The notes beneath the pieces were generated by a model that saw nothing but the letters and a program-made list of their open reading frames with translations, was not told the DNA's origin and searched no databases. DNA of 36,790 nucleotides from CAIQIA01 sp945861105 (lineage in GTDB: Bacteria; Cyanobacteriota; Cyanobacteriia; PCC-6307; Cyanobiaceae): NCBI GenBank assembly GCA_947488815.1, contig CANLCC010000022.1, forward strand, positions 1 through 36,790. The letters run 5' to 3'. Position numbers and translations under genes: made by a program. Shown piece after piece: positions 1 through 6,905 of this stretch. Every line of letters begins with the position of its first letter. Position 1 is the stretch's first letter.

Positions 1-185
1 CCGTGGGTGTACCACGAGGTCACGAAGGTGGTTCCGGTCAGCCAGCCACCCAGCGCCAGGTAGGCGCAGGGGAACAGGAGCAGGCCGGACCAGCCCACAA
101 ACACGAAGCGGTCGCGCTTCAGCCAGTCATCGAGGACGTCGAACCATCCCCGGCCGGCCGGCGCCCGCCCTACTGCAATCGTCAT
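1..185 (-). CDS. psbD: Photosystem II D2 protein, N-terminal part (runs off the left edge)
   Basis: Read on the minus strand from the ATG at 185, the frame gives 61 residues beginning MTIAVGRAPAGRGWFDVLDD, followed by WLKRDRFVFVGWSGLLLFP and ending at TSWYTHG where the window stops. This is the highly conserved N-terminus of PsbD, the D2 reaction-centre subunit that with D1 binds P680, pheophytin and the quinones in the thylakoid membrane. The rest of the gene, and probably psbC, lies to the left. No good Shine-Dalgarno sequence precedes the ATG; a 14-bp palindrome sits there instead. ycf4 is divergent on the other side of a 224-bp gap. The identity is certain; only completeness is unknown. 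Confidence 0.97.
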   Translation of the reverse strand, partial: MTIAVGRAPAGRGWFDVLDDWLKRDRFVFVGWSGLLLFPCAYLALGGWLTGTTFVTSWYTH

Positions 186-196
186 CGTGAAGATGC

Positions 197-210
197 GCGG
201 GAAATCCCGC
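197..210 (-). promoter_or_regulatory. Palindrome in the psbD leader
   Basis: The stretch GCGGGAAATCCCGC is a perfect inverted repeat (arms GCGGGA and TCCCGC) whose near edge lies 11 nt upstream of the psbD ATG. In the transcript it would form a stable hairpin next to the start codon; as DNA it could be a protein site. The remainder of the psbD-ycf4 gap (186-409) shows no promoter that I can call with confidence. Confidence 0.4.
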
Positions 211-409
211 TGAGAGGTCGGATACCGGGCGATGGTAACAACGTTTCCTGGGAAGCCGCGGCCCTCGGCAACGGGCTGAAACCGAGCCGGGCCCTGGGAT
301 CGTAAGCATTTCTTCACGGTCCCCCCTGGCGGCGCCGGTGCCGCCAGGGTCCCCGGGGCAGGGGTCCGTCGGGCAGGATGCCTCCGTCCCACACCTGTCT
401 TCAAGCCCG

Positions 410-943
410 ATGAGCGAGTGCATCGACCAGCCCGTGGTCGGCTCCCGCCGCCTGTCCAACATTGTGGTGGCCGCCGCCGTCACCGTCGGGGGCCTGGGGT
501 TTCTGCTCACCAGCGCCTCCAGCCGGCTGGGGCGCGACCTCCTGCCCGTGGGACACCCGGCCGAACTGCTCTGGGTGCCCCAGGGACTGGTGATGGGTCT
601 CTACGGCGTGGCCGCCCTGCTGCTGTCGATTTACCTCTGGACCGTCATCGGGCTGGATGTGGGGGCTGGCAGCAACCGCTTCGACCGCGAAGCTGACGCC
701 ATCACCATCGAACGCAGGGGCTTCCGCCAACGGATTCAGTTCAGTCTTCCCTGCTCCGACGTGCAGGCGGTCAAGGTGGAGGTGCGCGACGGCCTCAATC
801 CCCGGCGACGGCTGGCACTGAAACTGCGCGGGCGCCGGGATCTGCCCCTGACCCGGGTGGGTGAACCGATGGCCCTGGCGGACCTCGAACGGTCCGGAGC
901 CGAGCTGGCCCGCTACCTGGGTGTTCCCCTGGAGGGGGTATGA
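410..943 (+). CDS. ycf4: Photosystem I assembly protein Ycf4
   Basis: The 177-residue product has the Ycf4 layout. Two N-terminal membrane segments (about residues 18-36 and 58-82, the first with GGLGFLLTSASSRLGRDLLP) are followed by a soluble domain with GLNPRRRLALKLRGRRDLPL and the closing LARYLGVPLEGV. Ycf4 is a thylakoid scaffold for photosystem I assembly. An in-frame ATG lies 24 codons upstream at 338, but the ATG at 410 gives the usual family length (about 180 residues) and I prefer it; neither has a clear ribosome site. The gene is divergent from psbD, and its stop overlaps the next start by 4 nt (ATGA), so the two are probably translationally coupled. Confidence 0.95.
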   Translation: MSECIDQPVVGSRRLSNIVVAAAVTVGGLGFLLTSASSRLGRDLLPVGHPAELLWVPQGLVMGLYGVAALLLSIYLWTVIGLDVGAGSNRFDREADAITIERRGFRQRIQFSLPCSDVQAVKVEVRDGLNPRRRLALKLRGRRDLPLTRVGEPMALADLERSGAELARYLGVPLEGV

Positions 944-1623
944 ACCGCTCAGCCTGGCGTCTGGCGGCCACTGGCCTGCTCGCCCTGCTGCTGACCGCCT
1001 GCGCCCCGCCGGCGGCCCAGGGGGACCTGGGCTGCGGTCACAGCTCCGTCCCCTGCCTGCAGGGCAAGATGCGGGTGGCGCTGATCACCTCCAAGGGTCG
1101 GGTGCTGATCGACCTGGATGGGACAGCGGCTCCCCTCACGGCAGGCAATGTCCTCGACCTGGTGCGACGGGGCGCCTACACGGGAACCGCCTTCCACCGG
1201 GTGGTGCGCGAACCCCAGCCCTTCGTGGTGCAGGGGGGGGACCCCCTGAGCGCCCAGGCCTCGGTGCCGGCCACCAACTGGGGGCAGGGGAGCTGGATCG
1301 ACCCTGCCACCAATGCCCCCCGGTTCATCCCCCTCGAGCTGAAGCGCAAGAACGAAGGGCGCCCCCGCTACGGCACCGTGCTCGAGGGTCCCCGCATCAG
1401 CAGCGAACTTGCCCTGCCCCACCATCGCGGGGCCGTGGCCATGGCCCGCTCGCAGGATCCCAACTCGGCCAGCGCCCAGTTCTACGTGGCCCTGGCCGAC
1501 CTGCCGGAACTGGACGGTCGGTACGCGGTGTTCGGCACCGTCGTCGAAGGCATGCCGGTGATCGATGCGATCCGTCAGGGGGATCGCATCATCAAGGCGG
1601 AAGTGGTGGGCCCGGTGCGCTGA
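940..1623 (+). CDS. Cyclophilin-type peptidyl-prolyl isomerase, predicted lipoprotein
   Basis: The 227-residue product starts with a lipoprotein signal (hydrophobic LLALLLTAC, lipobox Cys at about residue 21). A cyclophilin fold follows: NVLDLVRRGAYTGTAFHRVV with the catalytic Arg of FHRV, then VVQGGDP, then SASAQFYVALADLPELDGRY and AVFGTVVEGMPVID. It should catalyse proline isomerisation on folding proteins outside the cytoplasm, in the thylakoid lumen or periplasm. It overlaps ycf4 by 4 nt, which may reflect a shared role in membrane-complex assembly (inference). A run of eight G lies inside the conserved QGGDP codons and looks like normal coding. Confidence 0.92.
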   Translation: MNRSAWRLAATGLLALLLTACAPPAAQGDLGCGHSSVPCLQGKMRVALITSKGRVLIDLDGTAAPLTAGNVLDLVRRGAYTGTAFHRVVREPQPFVVQGGDPLSAQASVPATNWGQGSWIDPATNAPRFIPLELKRKNEGRPRYGTVLEGPRISSELALPHHRGAVAMARSQDPNSASAQFYVALADLPELDGRYAVFGTVVEGMPVIDAIRQGDRIIKAEVVGPVR

Positions 1624-1641
1624 GCCGAAGCGGCGGGCGCG

Positions 1642-2172
1642 TCAGGCCGGCACCATCGTCTCGGAGGGCTGCTGTTTGAGGGATTCGGAATTGACGCCCG
1701 ACGCCCGCTGCAGGGCAACCTTGCCGGTGCGGGCGATCTCGAGGATGCCGAAGGGCCGCAGCAGCTGCTCCAGGGCAACCAGCTTGCCCGGATCGCCCAC
1801 CACCTCGAGGGTGAGGGCCGTGTCAGCCACATCGACCACCTTGGCGCGAAAGACCTGCACCAGGTCGAAGACCGCGCCGCGGCTGGCGGCATCGGCCTGG
1901 ACCTTGACCAGCATCAGTTCGCGCTCGACGGCGGGAATGACCGTCAGATCGATCACTTCGAGAACATTGACCAGCTTGAGCAGCTGGCGCGTCATCTGCT
2001 CGAGGATGCGGTCATCACCAGCCACGACCATCGTCAACCGCGAGATGCCTCCCTGTTCGGTGGGACCGACGGCCAGGCTCTCGATGTTGTAGCCCCGGCG
2101 GGCGAACAGCCCCGAAATGCGGCTGAGTGCGCCGGATTGATCCTCCACCAGCACCGACAGGGTGTGCTTCAT
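1642..2172 (-). CDS. ilvN: Acetolactate synthase small (regulatory) subunit
   Basis: The 176-residue protein opens with MKHTLSVLVEDQSGALSRIS, then GLFARRGYNIESLAVGPTEQ, the ACT domain that binds valine. A conserved C-terminal half (VIPAVERELMLVKVQ, AKVVDVADTALTLEVVGDP, FGILEIARTGKVAL) follows. The subunit activates the catalytic IlvB/IlvG subunit and gives feedback inhibition in branched-chain amino acid synthesis. An upstream ATG at 2187 would add five residues (MVDPV), but its G-rich stretch lies directly against the start; the ATG at 2172 matches the usual family N-terminus. It is convergent with the cyclophilin gene, 18 bp away. Confidence 0.95.
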   Translation of the reverse strand: MKHTLSVLVEDQSGALSRISGLFARRGYNIESLAVGPTEQGGISRLTMVVAGDDRILEQMTRQLLKLVNVLEVIDLTVIPAVERELMLVKVQADAASRGAVFDLVQVFRAKVVDVADTALTLEVVGDPGKLVALEQLLRPFGILEIARTGKVALQRASGVNSESLKQQPSETMVPA

Positions 2173-2218
2173 CACCGGGTCCACCATTCCCCCAAGGGGA
2201 CTGGGCTCAACCTAGACG

Positions 2219-3172
2219 TCAGGGGGTGGAGGGCCGCAACCAGGCAAGCAGCGCCGCGTTGAAGGCCTCGGGATCCTCGTCGTGGGGACAGTGGCCCACC
2301 GCCTCCAGCCAGTGCAGGCGGCAGAGATGGCGAGGGGCCCTCTGCACCACCTGCCGGGCCACCGCCGGCGGCACCAACCGGTCACGGGCGCCCCACAACA
2401 GCAGCAGCGGCCGCTCCAGCCGGGACAGCAGCGCCGGGGCGGTGGCGGCCCGGGGGCGCAGCCCCATGCCCCGCACCATGCCATTGAGGGAGCGGGCGGC
2501 GGTGGGACGGGCCGCGGGGCGGCCCACCAGCCGCAGCAGATCGTGGTCGATGCGATCCAGCCGGTGGTAGGCCGAGGCCAGCCCCAGCCGCAGCAGCGGC
2601 GGCTGACGCAGCAGCCAGATCAGCGCCGGCAGGGGCAGGCGCAACAGCGCCTGGCCGAGGGTCACGAGCCGGCGATGCCAGCGACGTTTCCAGGGGGACC
2701 GGCGGCGGGGCAGGGGCGCCAGCAGGGAGGGATCGGGCAGGGGGGCCGCCACCACCGCCCGCACCAGTTCGGGACGGAACACCGCTGTGGTGAGGGCCAC
2801 CAGACCGCCGATCGAATTGCCCACCAGCACGGCGGGGGCCCCCACGACGTGCTGGAGAAAGTGCTGCAGTTGCCGGCTCCAGAGGCGATTGTCGAGGGCG
2901 ATGCCGGGCTGGTCCGAGCGGCCGAAACCCAGCAGGTCGAGGGCATAGATCTGAAACCCGGCGGCCGCCAGGCCGGCCACATTGCCGCGCCAGTGGCCGC
3001 TGCAGGCCCCGAAGCCATGGAGCAGCACCAGGGCCTCCCCGTCCCGGGGGCCGTAGCGGCGCCAGTGGCAGTCCCAGCCCGCAAACTTGTGGACGCCATG
3101 CTCCCCCCAGTCGCTGCCTGAGGCGGCGACGGGGGAATCCCAGGTGCCCGGGGGAGAGTCGATCGTGTCCAC
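2219..3172 (-). CDS. Alpha/beta-fold hydrolase
   Basis: The product of about 317 residues is an alpha/beta hydrolase. It has LVLLHGFGACSGHW (oxyanion loop), the nucleophile elbow VGNSIGGLVA, the acid strand LLLLWGARDRLVPP and the histidine in VGHCPHDE. Such proteins are common in cyanobacteria, often annotated as haloalkane-dehalogenase-like or chlorophyllide-esterase-like; the substrate cannot be told from sequence. I chose the GTG at 3172; an ATG at 3196 is also in frame. Either start overlaps the 5' end of the divergent trm1 gene, so the two genes must share a promoter region inside each other's coding sequence. ilvN lies downstream on the same strand. Confidence 0.88.
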   Translation of the reverse strand: MDTIDSPPGTWDSPVAASGSDWGEHGVHKFAGWDCHWRRYGPRDGEALVLLHGFGACSGHWRGNVAGLAAAGFQIYALDLLGFGRSDQPGIALDNRLWSRQLQHFLQHVVGAPAVLVGNSIGGLVALTTAVFRPELVRAVVAAPLPDPSLLAPLPRRRSPWKRRWHRRLVTLGQALLRLPLPALIWLLRQPPLLRLGLASAYHRLDRIDHDLLRLVGRPAARPTAARSLNGMVRGMGLRPRAATAPALLSRLERPLLLLWGARDRLVPPAVARQVVQRAPRHLCRLHWLEAVGHCPHDEDPEAFNAALLAWLRPSTP

Positions 3173-4316
3173 GCCTGAGCCCCACCCGTCCCACATCTCC
3201 GAGGGTGCCGCATCCCTGGACCCGGGGGAGGGTTTTTTCCGGCCGGATTCCCGGCCGAGCCGCGATCTGGGGGTGGCCCTGCTGCGCCAGCTGGCCAGCG
3301 AACGCCCCGAGGGTTCGCCCCTCACGGTGCTCGACGGACTGGCCGGCTGTGGCATCCGCAGCCTGCGCTACGGCCTCGAAGCCGGCGCGACCGCCGTGCT
3401 GGCGAATGACGCCGATCCCCAGCGGCGGCCGCTGCTCGAACGCAACCTGGCGCCGCTGCCGGCGAGGGGGGTGGCCGTCGAGGTCCGCACCAGCACGATT
3501 CAGAAGCTGCTCGCCCGCTGTCTGCTGGAGGAGCGACGGTTCGACTGGGTCGACCTCGATGCCTTCGGTGGCAGCACCGAACTGCTGCCTCTGGCCATCG
3601 AGGCCGTGCGCTTCGATGGCGTGCTCTACCTGGCCAGCACCGACGGCCGCTCGTTCACGGGCCACGACCGCCGGGCGGCCCTGCGGCGGCTGGGGGCGGC
3701 CGTGCGGGCCCAGCCCTGCAGCTGGGAACTGGCCCTGCGCCTGCAGCTCGGAGCCGTGGCCAGGGTGGCCTGGAGCCAGGGTCGAGGCATCCGACCCCTG
3801 TTCAGCCTCAGTGACGGACGCACGTTCCGGACGGCCGTGGCCATCCGCCGCCATCCCGCCGCAGGCGAGGAGCAGCAGCTGGGCCTGACGGGCTACTGCC
3901 ACGGCTGCGGTGACCACCGGGGGGCCTCGCTGCTGCAGCTGCGCCCCGGCGCCCTGGGGCGGTGCCCCTGCGGTGGCGACCCGGTGCTGAGCGGTCCCCT
4001 CTGGCGGGGCCCGCTGCAGGATCCCGGACGCCTGCGGGAGGCGGGCCGCCAGGTCGGCCCCGGGACCCTGGCGCCTGCCAGCCGGCGCTGCCTGGAGCGG
4101 CTCGCCGACGATGCCGGTCTGCCGCCGGAGGCCTGGTCCCAGGCCGACCTGGCCCGGCGCCTGGGTCTCGGTCCACCGCCGCTGACGGTGCTGCTGGAGC
4201 GCCTGCGGACCGCCGGCTGGCAGGCGGGGGCCAGCGGGGTGGCGGCGGGGCAGTTCCGCACCGATGCCCCCTGGAGCGCCGTGCTGGCCGCGGGGGCACA
4301 GCGCTGCAGCCGATAA
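3165..4316 (+). CDS. trm1: tRNA (guanine26-N2)-dimethyltransferase, Trm1 family
   Basis: The 383-residue product follows the Trm1 plan: an N-terminal EGFFRPDSRPSRDL segment, the SAM-binding motif LDGLAGCGIRSLRY (56-69), DADP, VDLDAFGG (129-136), and a C-terminal zinc site with CHGC (245-248) and CPC (267-269). Trm1 dimethylates G26 of tRNAs; it is general in eukaryotes and archaea and known in few bacteria, including Aquifex and cyanobacteria. The usual DPFG motif reads DAFG here. The GTG start at 3165 has GGGGAGAG upstream at good spacing. It is divergent from the hydrolase with start codons 5 bp apart and overlapping reading frames. Confidence 0.9.
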   Translation: MSTPEPHPSHISEGAASLDPGEGFFRPDSRPSRDLGVALLRQLASERPEGSPLTVLDGLAGCGIRSLRYGLEAGATAVLANDADPQRRPLLERNLAPLPARGVAVEVRTSTIQKLLARCLLEERRFDWVDLDAFGGSTELLPLAIEAVRFDGVLYLASTDGRSFTGHDRRAALRRLGAAVRAQPCSWELALRLQLGAVARVAWSQGRGIRPLFSLSDGRTFRTAVAIRRHPAAGEEQQLGLTGYCHGCGDHRGASLLQLRPGALGRCPCGGDPVLSGPLWRGPLQDPGRLREAGRQVGPGTLAPASRRCLERLADDAGLPPEAWSQADLARRLGLGPPPLTVLLERLRTAGWQAGASGVAAGQFRTDAPWSAVLAAGAQRCSR

Positions 4317-4342
4317 GCTCTTGCCGACTGACAGACCACGCC

Positions 4343-4444
4343 ATGGCATCGGAAATCTTCGGCACCGCCGCCCTCTTCTGGGTGCTGATCCCCCTGGGCC
4401 TGCTGGGTGGCGCGCTGCTGCTGAAGCTGCAGGGCAACAGCTGA
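4343..4444 (+). CDS. petM: Cytochrome b6f complex subunit PetM
   Basis: A 33-residue protein, MASEIFGTAALFWVLIPLGL then LGGALLLKLQGNS, is essentially one membrane helix. Length and the N-terminal MASEIF plus PLGLLGGALLLKLQG match PetM, the small subunit VII of the thylakoid cytochrome b6f complex. It lies 26 bp after trm1 and 51 bp before ycf39. A small GC-rich inverted repeat (CGGCC/GGCCG, 4449-4463) follows the stop but lacks a T-tract. Confidence 0.93.
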   Translation: MASEIFGTAALFWVLIPLGLLGGALLLKLQGNS

Positions 4445-4495
4445 CCCGCGGCCGATCCGGCCGGTCCTTAGGCTCACTGCGATCTGGGGAAGGCC

Positions 4496-5458
4496 ATGAA
4501 GGTGCTGGTGTTCGGCGGGACCGGGACCCTCGGTCGACAGATCGCCCGTCGTGCCCTGGATGCCGGCCACTCGGTCCGTTGTCTGGTGAGATCCCCGCGC
4601 AAGGCCGCGTTCCTCCAGGAATGGGGCTGCGAGCTCACCCGCGGCAACCTGCTGGACGGCGACTCGCTGGCCTATGCCCTTGAGGGCCAGGAGGCGGTGA
4701 TCGACGCGGCCACCACCCGGGCCAGCGACAGCGACAGCGTGTACCGCATCGACTGGGAGGGGAAGCTCAACCTGTTGCAGCACTGCCGTCGGACCGGTGT
4801 GGACCGGTTCGTGTTCCTCTCGCTGCTGCATGCCGAGGCCTATCCCTCGGTGCCGCTGATGGACATCAAGGCGGCCACCGAGGAGTACCTGCAGGACACG
4901 GGCCTCGCCTTCACCATCCTGCGCAGTTCAGCCTTCATGCAGGGGCTGATCAGCCAGTTCGCCATCCCGATCCTCGAATCCCAGACGGTGTGGGTGAGCG
5001 GCCAGGCCGCCCCCATCGCCTACATCAACACCCAGGATCTGGCCCAGTTCGCCGTGGCGGCCCTCGACCGGCCCGATGTGGTGGGCCGACGCTTCGATGT
5101 GGTGGGGCCCAGGGCCTGGAACACCGGCGAGGTGGTGCAGCTGTGCGAACGGCTCACCCGCCGCCAGGCCCGGGTGTTGCGGGTGCAGCCGGTGATCCTG
5201 CAGCTGATGCAGGGAGTGTGTTCGTTCTTTGAGGCTGGGCTGAACGTGTCCGAGCGGCTGGCCTTCGCCGAGGTCGGCAACGACGGTCGGGCCCTCGACG
5301 CACCGATGGACGAGACCTATGCCGCTTTTGGCCTGGATCCTGCAGCCACCACGCGGCTCGAAGAGTACCTGGAGGAATACACCAGTGGCATCCTGAAGCG
5401 GCTCCGCGAAATGGAGGCCGATCTGGATCAGAACGCCCGCAAGAAGCTGCCCTTCTGA
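4496..5458 (+). CDS. ycf39: Ycf39-type NAD(P)-binding photosystem II assembly factor
   Basis: The 320-residue protein is an atypical short-chain dehydrogenase of the NmrA-like group. It opens with MKVLVFGGTGTLGRQIARRA, the Rossmann glycine motif GGTGTLG, followed by AGHSVRCLVRSPRKA. The middle FVFLSLLHAEAYPSVPLMDI and the tail KRLREMEADLDQNARKKLPF agree with Ycf39/HCF244, which acts with Hlip proteins when chlorophyll is delivered to new D1. SD-like GGGGAAGG precedes the ATG. Photosystem II-related psbD and the regulators of the NDH module lie on either side. Confidence 0.93.
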   Translation: MKVLVFGGTGTLGRQIARRALDAGHSVRCLVRSPRKAAFLQEWGCELTRGNLLDGDSLAYALEGQEAVIDAATTRASDSDSVYRIDWEGKLNLLQHCRRTGVDRFVFLSLLHAEAYPSVPLMDIKAATEEYLQDTGLAFTILRSSAFMQGLISQFAIPILESQTVWVSGQAAPIAYINTQDLAQFAVAALDRPDVVGRRFDVVGPRAWNTGEVVQLCERLTRRQARVLRVQPVILQLMQGVCSFFEAGLNVSERLAFAEVGNDGRALDAPMDETYAAFGLDPAATTRLEEYLEEYTSGILKRLREMEADLDQNARKKLPF

Positions 5459-5549
5459 ACCTGGGCTGGGTTGCACTTCAGATCTGCCACCTAGGATCAG
5501 GAGTCCACTCCGCCCTCCCTTGCCCCGCCGCACCGCCAGCCTGCCCTCC

Positions 5550-6164
5550 ATGGCCTCCACGTCCCCCGAGAGATCAGGTCAGGTCCCGGGCCCCGGGGAG
5601 ACCGCTGGAGATGCAGCCCCTGCCAACCCCGGCAGGGATGAGAGCATTCAGGTCAATCGTCTGGTGGAGCAGCTCATCAGTTCGATGGATGAGCTGCGGG
5701 ATGGGGGCCATCCACTGTTCAACCGCAATGCCCTGCAGCATCTGGTCGAACGCTGCCAGTCGCTGCTGGTGGGGTTTCCCCTGGCGGCCCTTGCGACGTT
5801 CAGTGGCGTGGGAGCAGGCGCCTTCGAATCGGATCGGATGAAGGAACTGCGGGTCGGTCCCCTCACCCTCGATCCCCGCAGCCTGGATGTCACCGTCCAT
5901 GACCGGCCCCTCAACCTGACCCGCAAGGAATATGACCTGCTGCGGTTTCTGCTGAGCCACCGGGGCGAAGCCCTGGCGCGGGAGCGGATCCTCGAGCAGG
6001 TGTGGGACCGAGACCATCTCGGCAAGGAAAACCTTCTGGATGTGTACATCCGCTCCCTGCGCAGCAAGCTGCGTCCCGTCGGCGGGGAAGGGATGATCCA
6101 GACCCTGCGGGGCACCGGCTACATCGTGCGGGACTGGCCCGAAACCATCGCCTCTCAGGATTGA
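5550..6164 (+). CDS. Winged-helix regulator without receiver domain, paralog 1 of 3
   Basis: The 204-residue protein ends in an OmpR/PhoB-type winged helix (about 99-195): LRVGPLTLDPRSLDVTV, LNLTRKEYDLLRFLLSHRGE, then NLLDVYIRSLRSKLRP and TLRGTGYIV. There is no receiver domain. A short helical region (about 33-73, with VNRLVEQL, LFNRNALQHLVERCQSLL) is shared with the two genes that follow; the linker between is variable. The protein should bind DNA and is probably a transcription regulator whose input is not phosphorylation. The start is uncertain: ATG 5550 lacks a ribosome site, TTG 5520 lies 16 nt past AGGAG. It stands 91 bp after ycf39 and heads the regulator array upstream of ndhF3. Targets are unknown. 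Confidence 0.85.
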   Translation: MASTSPERSGQVPGPGETAGDAAPANPGRDESIQVNRLVEQLISSMDELRDGGHPLFNRNALQHLVERCQSLLVGFPLAALATFSGVGAGAFESDRMKELRVGPLTLDPRSLDVTVHDRPLNLTRKEYDLLRFLLSHRGEALARERILEQVWDRDHLGKENLLDVYIRSLRSKLRPVGGEGMIQTLRGTGYIVRDWPETIASQD

Positions 6165-6175
6165 CCAAGGTCTGC

Positions 6176-6192
6176 CTTGCATCTTTTGCAAG
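6176..6192 (+). promoter_or_regulatory. Inverted repeat, first copy of the TGCATCTTTTGCA element
   Basis: CTTGCATCTTTTGCAAG has 6-bp arms (CTTGCA/TGCAAG) around TCTTT and starts 12 nt after the stop of regulator 1, 40 bp before the start of regulator 2. The core TGCATCTTTTGCA recurs exactly in the next gap, at the same distance from the preceding stop. It may be an operator for one of these winged-helix proteins or a conserved RNA hairpin; it has no U-tract and is not a standard terminator. Confidence 0.6.
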
Positions 6193-6232
6193 ACCGGTCC
6201 AGGTGGATTGCCAAAGGGTAGGGGCGATTGAA

Positions 6233-6805
6233 ATGATTGCTCCCTGGGTTGACAGTCGCTGCGTGGTTGAGAGTGTTGTCAGGCCCAGTTTTTCTATCGG
6301 AAATTGTTCTCTCCGAGAGACACCCTGCGTTCTGCGCTTCAACCGCCTGGCCGAACAGCTTGCCTTGGCACTCGAGCACCTGAACAGGCCTCAGGATCCA
6401 CTGCTGAACCTGTCGGCCATCGGCCTGCTGATCGAAAAAAGCCAGCTGCTGCTGGGGACGCCCCTGCCCACCCCGGCTGTTTCTCCCTCCACGCGCCTGC
6501 TGCGGGTCGGCCCCCTGCAGATTGACCTGCGCAGCCGGGATGTGACCATTGCGGGTGAACGCATCAATCTGTCCCGGCGGGAGCATGAACTTTTGACTTT
6601 TCTGGCACGACACCACGACACGGCCCTCGCCCGTGGACGAATTCTGCTGGAAGTCTGGGGAGAAGCACACATGGGAAAGGAAAATCTGCTGGACGTCTAC
6701 ATCAGTTACGTGCGGGCCAAGCTCAAGGCCCATGGCGCCCACGGGATGCTCGAGACCCTGCGGGGCACCGGATACATCCTGCGAAGCCCACTGGGGGGGG
6801 GGTGA
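6233..6805 (+). CDS. Winged-helix regulator without receiver domain, paralog 2 of 3
   Basis: The 190-residue protein is the closest relative of paralog 1. Its winged helix (about 89-184) reads LRVGPLQIDLRSRDVTIAGE, INLSRREHELLTFLARHHD, GKENLLDVYISYVRAKLK, TLRGTGYILR. The helical N-terminal region (about 33-75: FNRLAEQLALALEHL, LLNLSAIGLLIEKSQLLL) is also shared. ATG 6233 has AGGGGCG 6 nt upstream. The last codons before the stop form a run of ten G (6793-6802); a one-base slip would replace the final residues and move the stop into the next inverted repeat. Expected role is DNA binding without a phospho-receiver; targets and signal are unknown. Confidence 0.85.
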   Translation: MIAPWVDSRCVVESVVRPSFSIGNCSLRETPCVLRFNRLAEQLALALEHLNRPQDPLLNLSAIGLLIEKSQLLLGTPLPTPAVSPSTRLLRVGPLQIDLRSRDVTIAGERINLSRREHELLTFLARHHDTALARGRILLEVWGEAHMGKENLLDVYISYVRAKLKAHGAHGMLETLRGTGYILRSPLGGG

Positions 6806-6816
6806 GACTCGGCGAG

Positions 6817-6837
6817 ACTATGCATCTTTTGCATAGT
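6817..6837 (+). promoter_or_regulatory. Inverted repeat, second copy of the TGCATCTTTTGCA element
   Basis: Perfect 8-bp arms ACTATGCA and TGCATAGT flank the same TCTTT spacer as the copy at 6176. It begins 12 nt after the stop of regulator 2 and ends 68 bp before the start of regulator 3. Compared with the first copy, the two base pairs just outside the TGCA core have changed on both sides together (T-A to A-T, C-G to T-A), so the symmetry itself appears to be kept. Confidence 0.62.
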
Positions 6838-6855
6838 TGAGTTCCGGGTGTTTTG

Positions 6856-6875
6856 ATGCCGCAATCCTGCGGCAT
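6856..6875 (+). promoter_or_regulatory. Strong hairpin in the leader of regulator 3
   Basis: Perfect 8-bp arms ATGCCGCA and TGCGGCAT enclose ATCC and lie about 30 bp upstream of the regulator 3 ATG. The 3' side continues TCTGTGG, so it is not a canonical terminator. A leader hairpin controlling translation or RNA stability, or a second operator, are both possible. Confidence 0.4.
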
Positions 6876-6905
6876 TCTGTGGAGACAGACGGGGAGTGAA
6901 GTGCC

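Noticed and set aside
3..305. Open frame on the plus strand at the left end
   Set aside because: It is antisense to psbD, whose translation is unmistakable; composition is Gly/Arg/Pro-rich with no family match.
1233..1240. Run of eight G in the cyclophilin gene
   Set aside because: It encodes the conserved QGGD of the family in the right frame; no sign that it acts as a switch.
2382..4349. Open frame of 655 codons on the minus strand
   Set aside because: It covers trm1 antisense and the hydrolase in another frame. Long stop-free antisense frames are expected at this GC content; it is Gln/Pro/Arg-rich.
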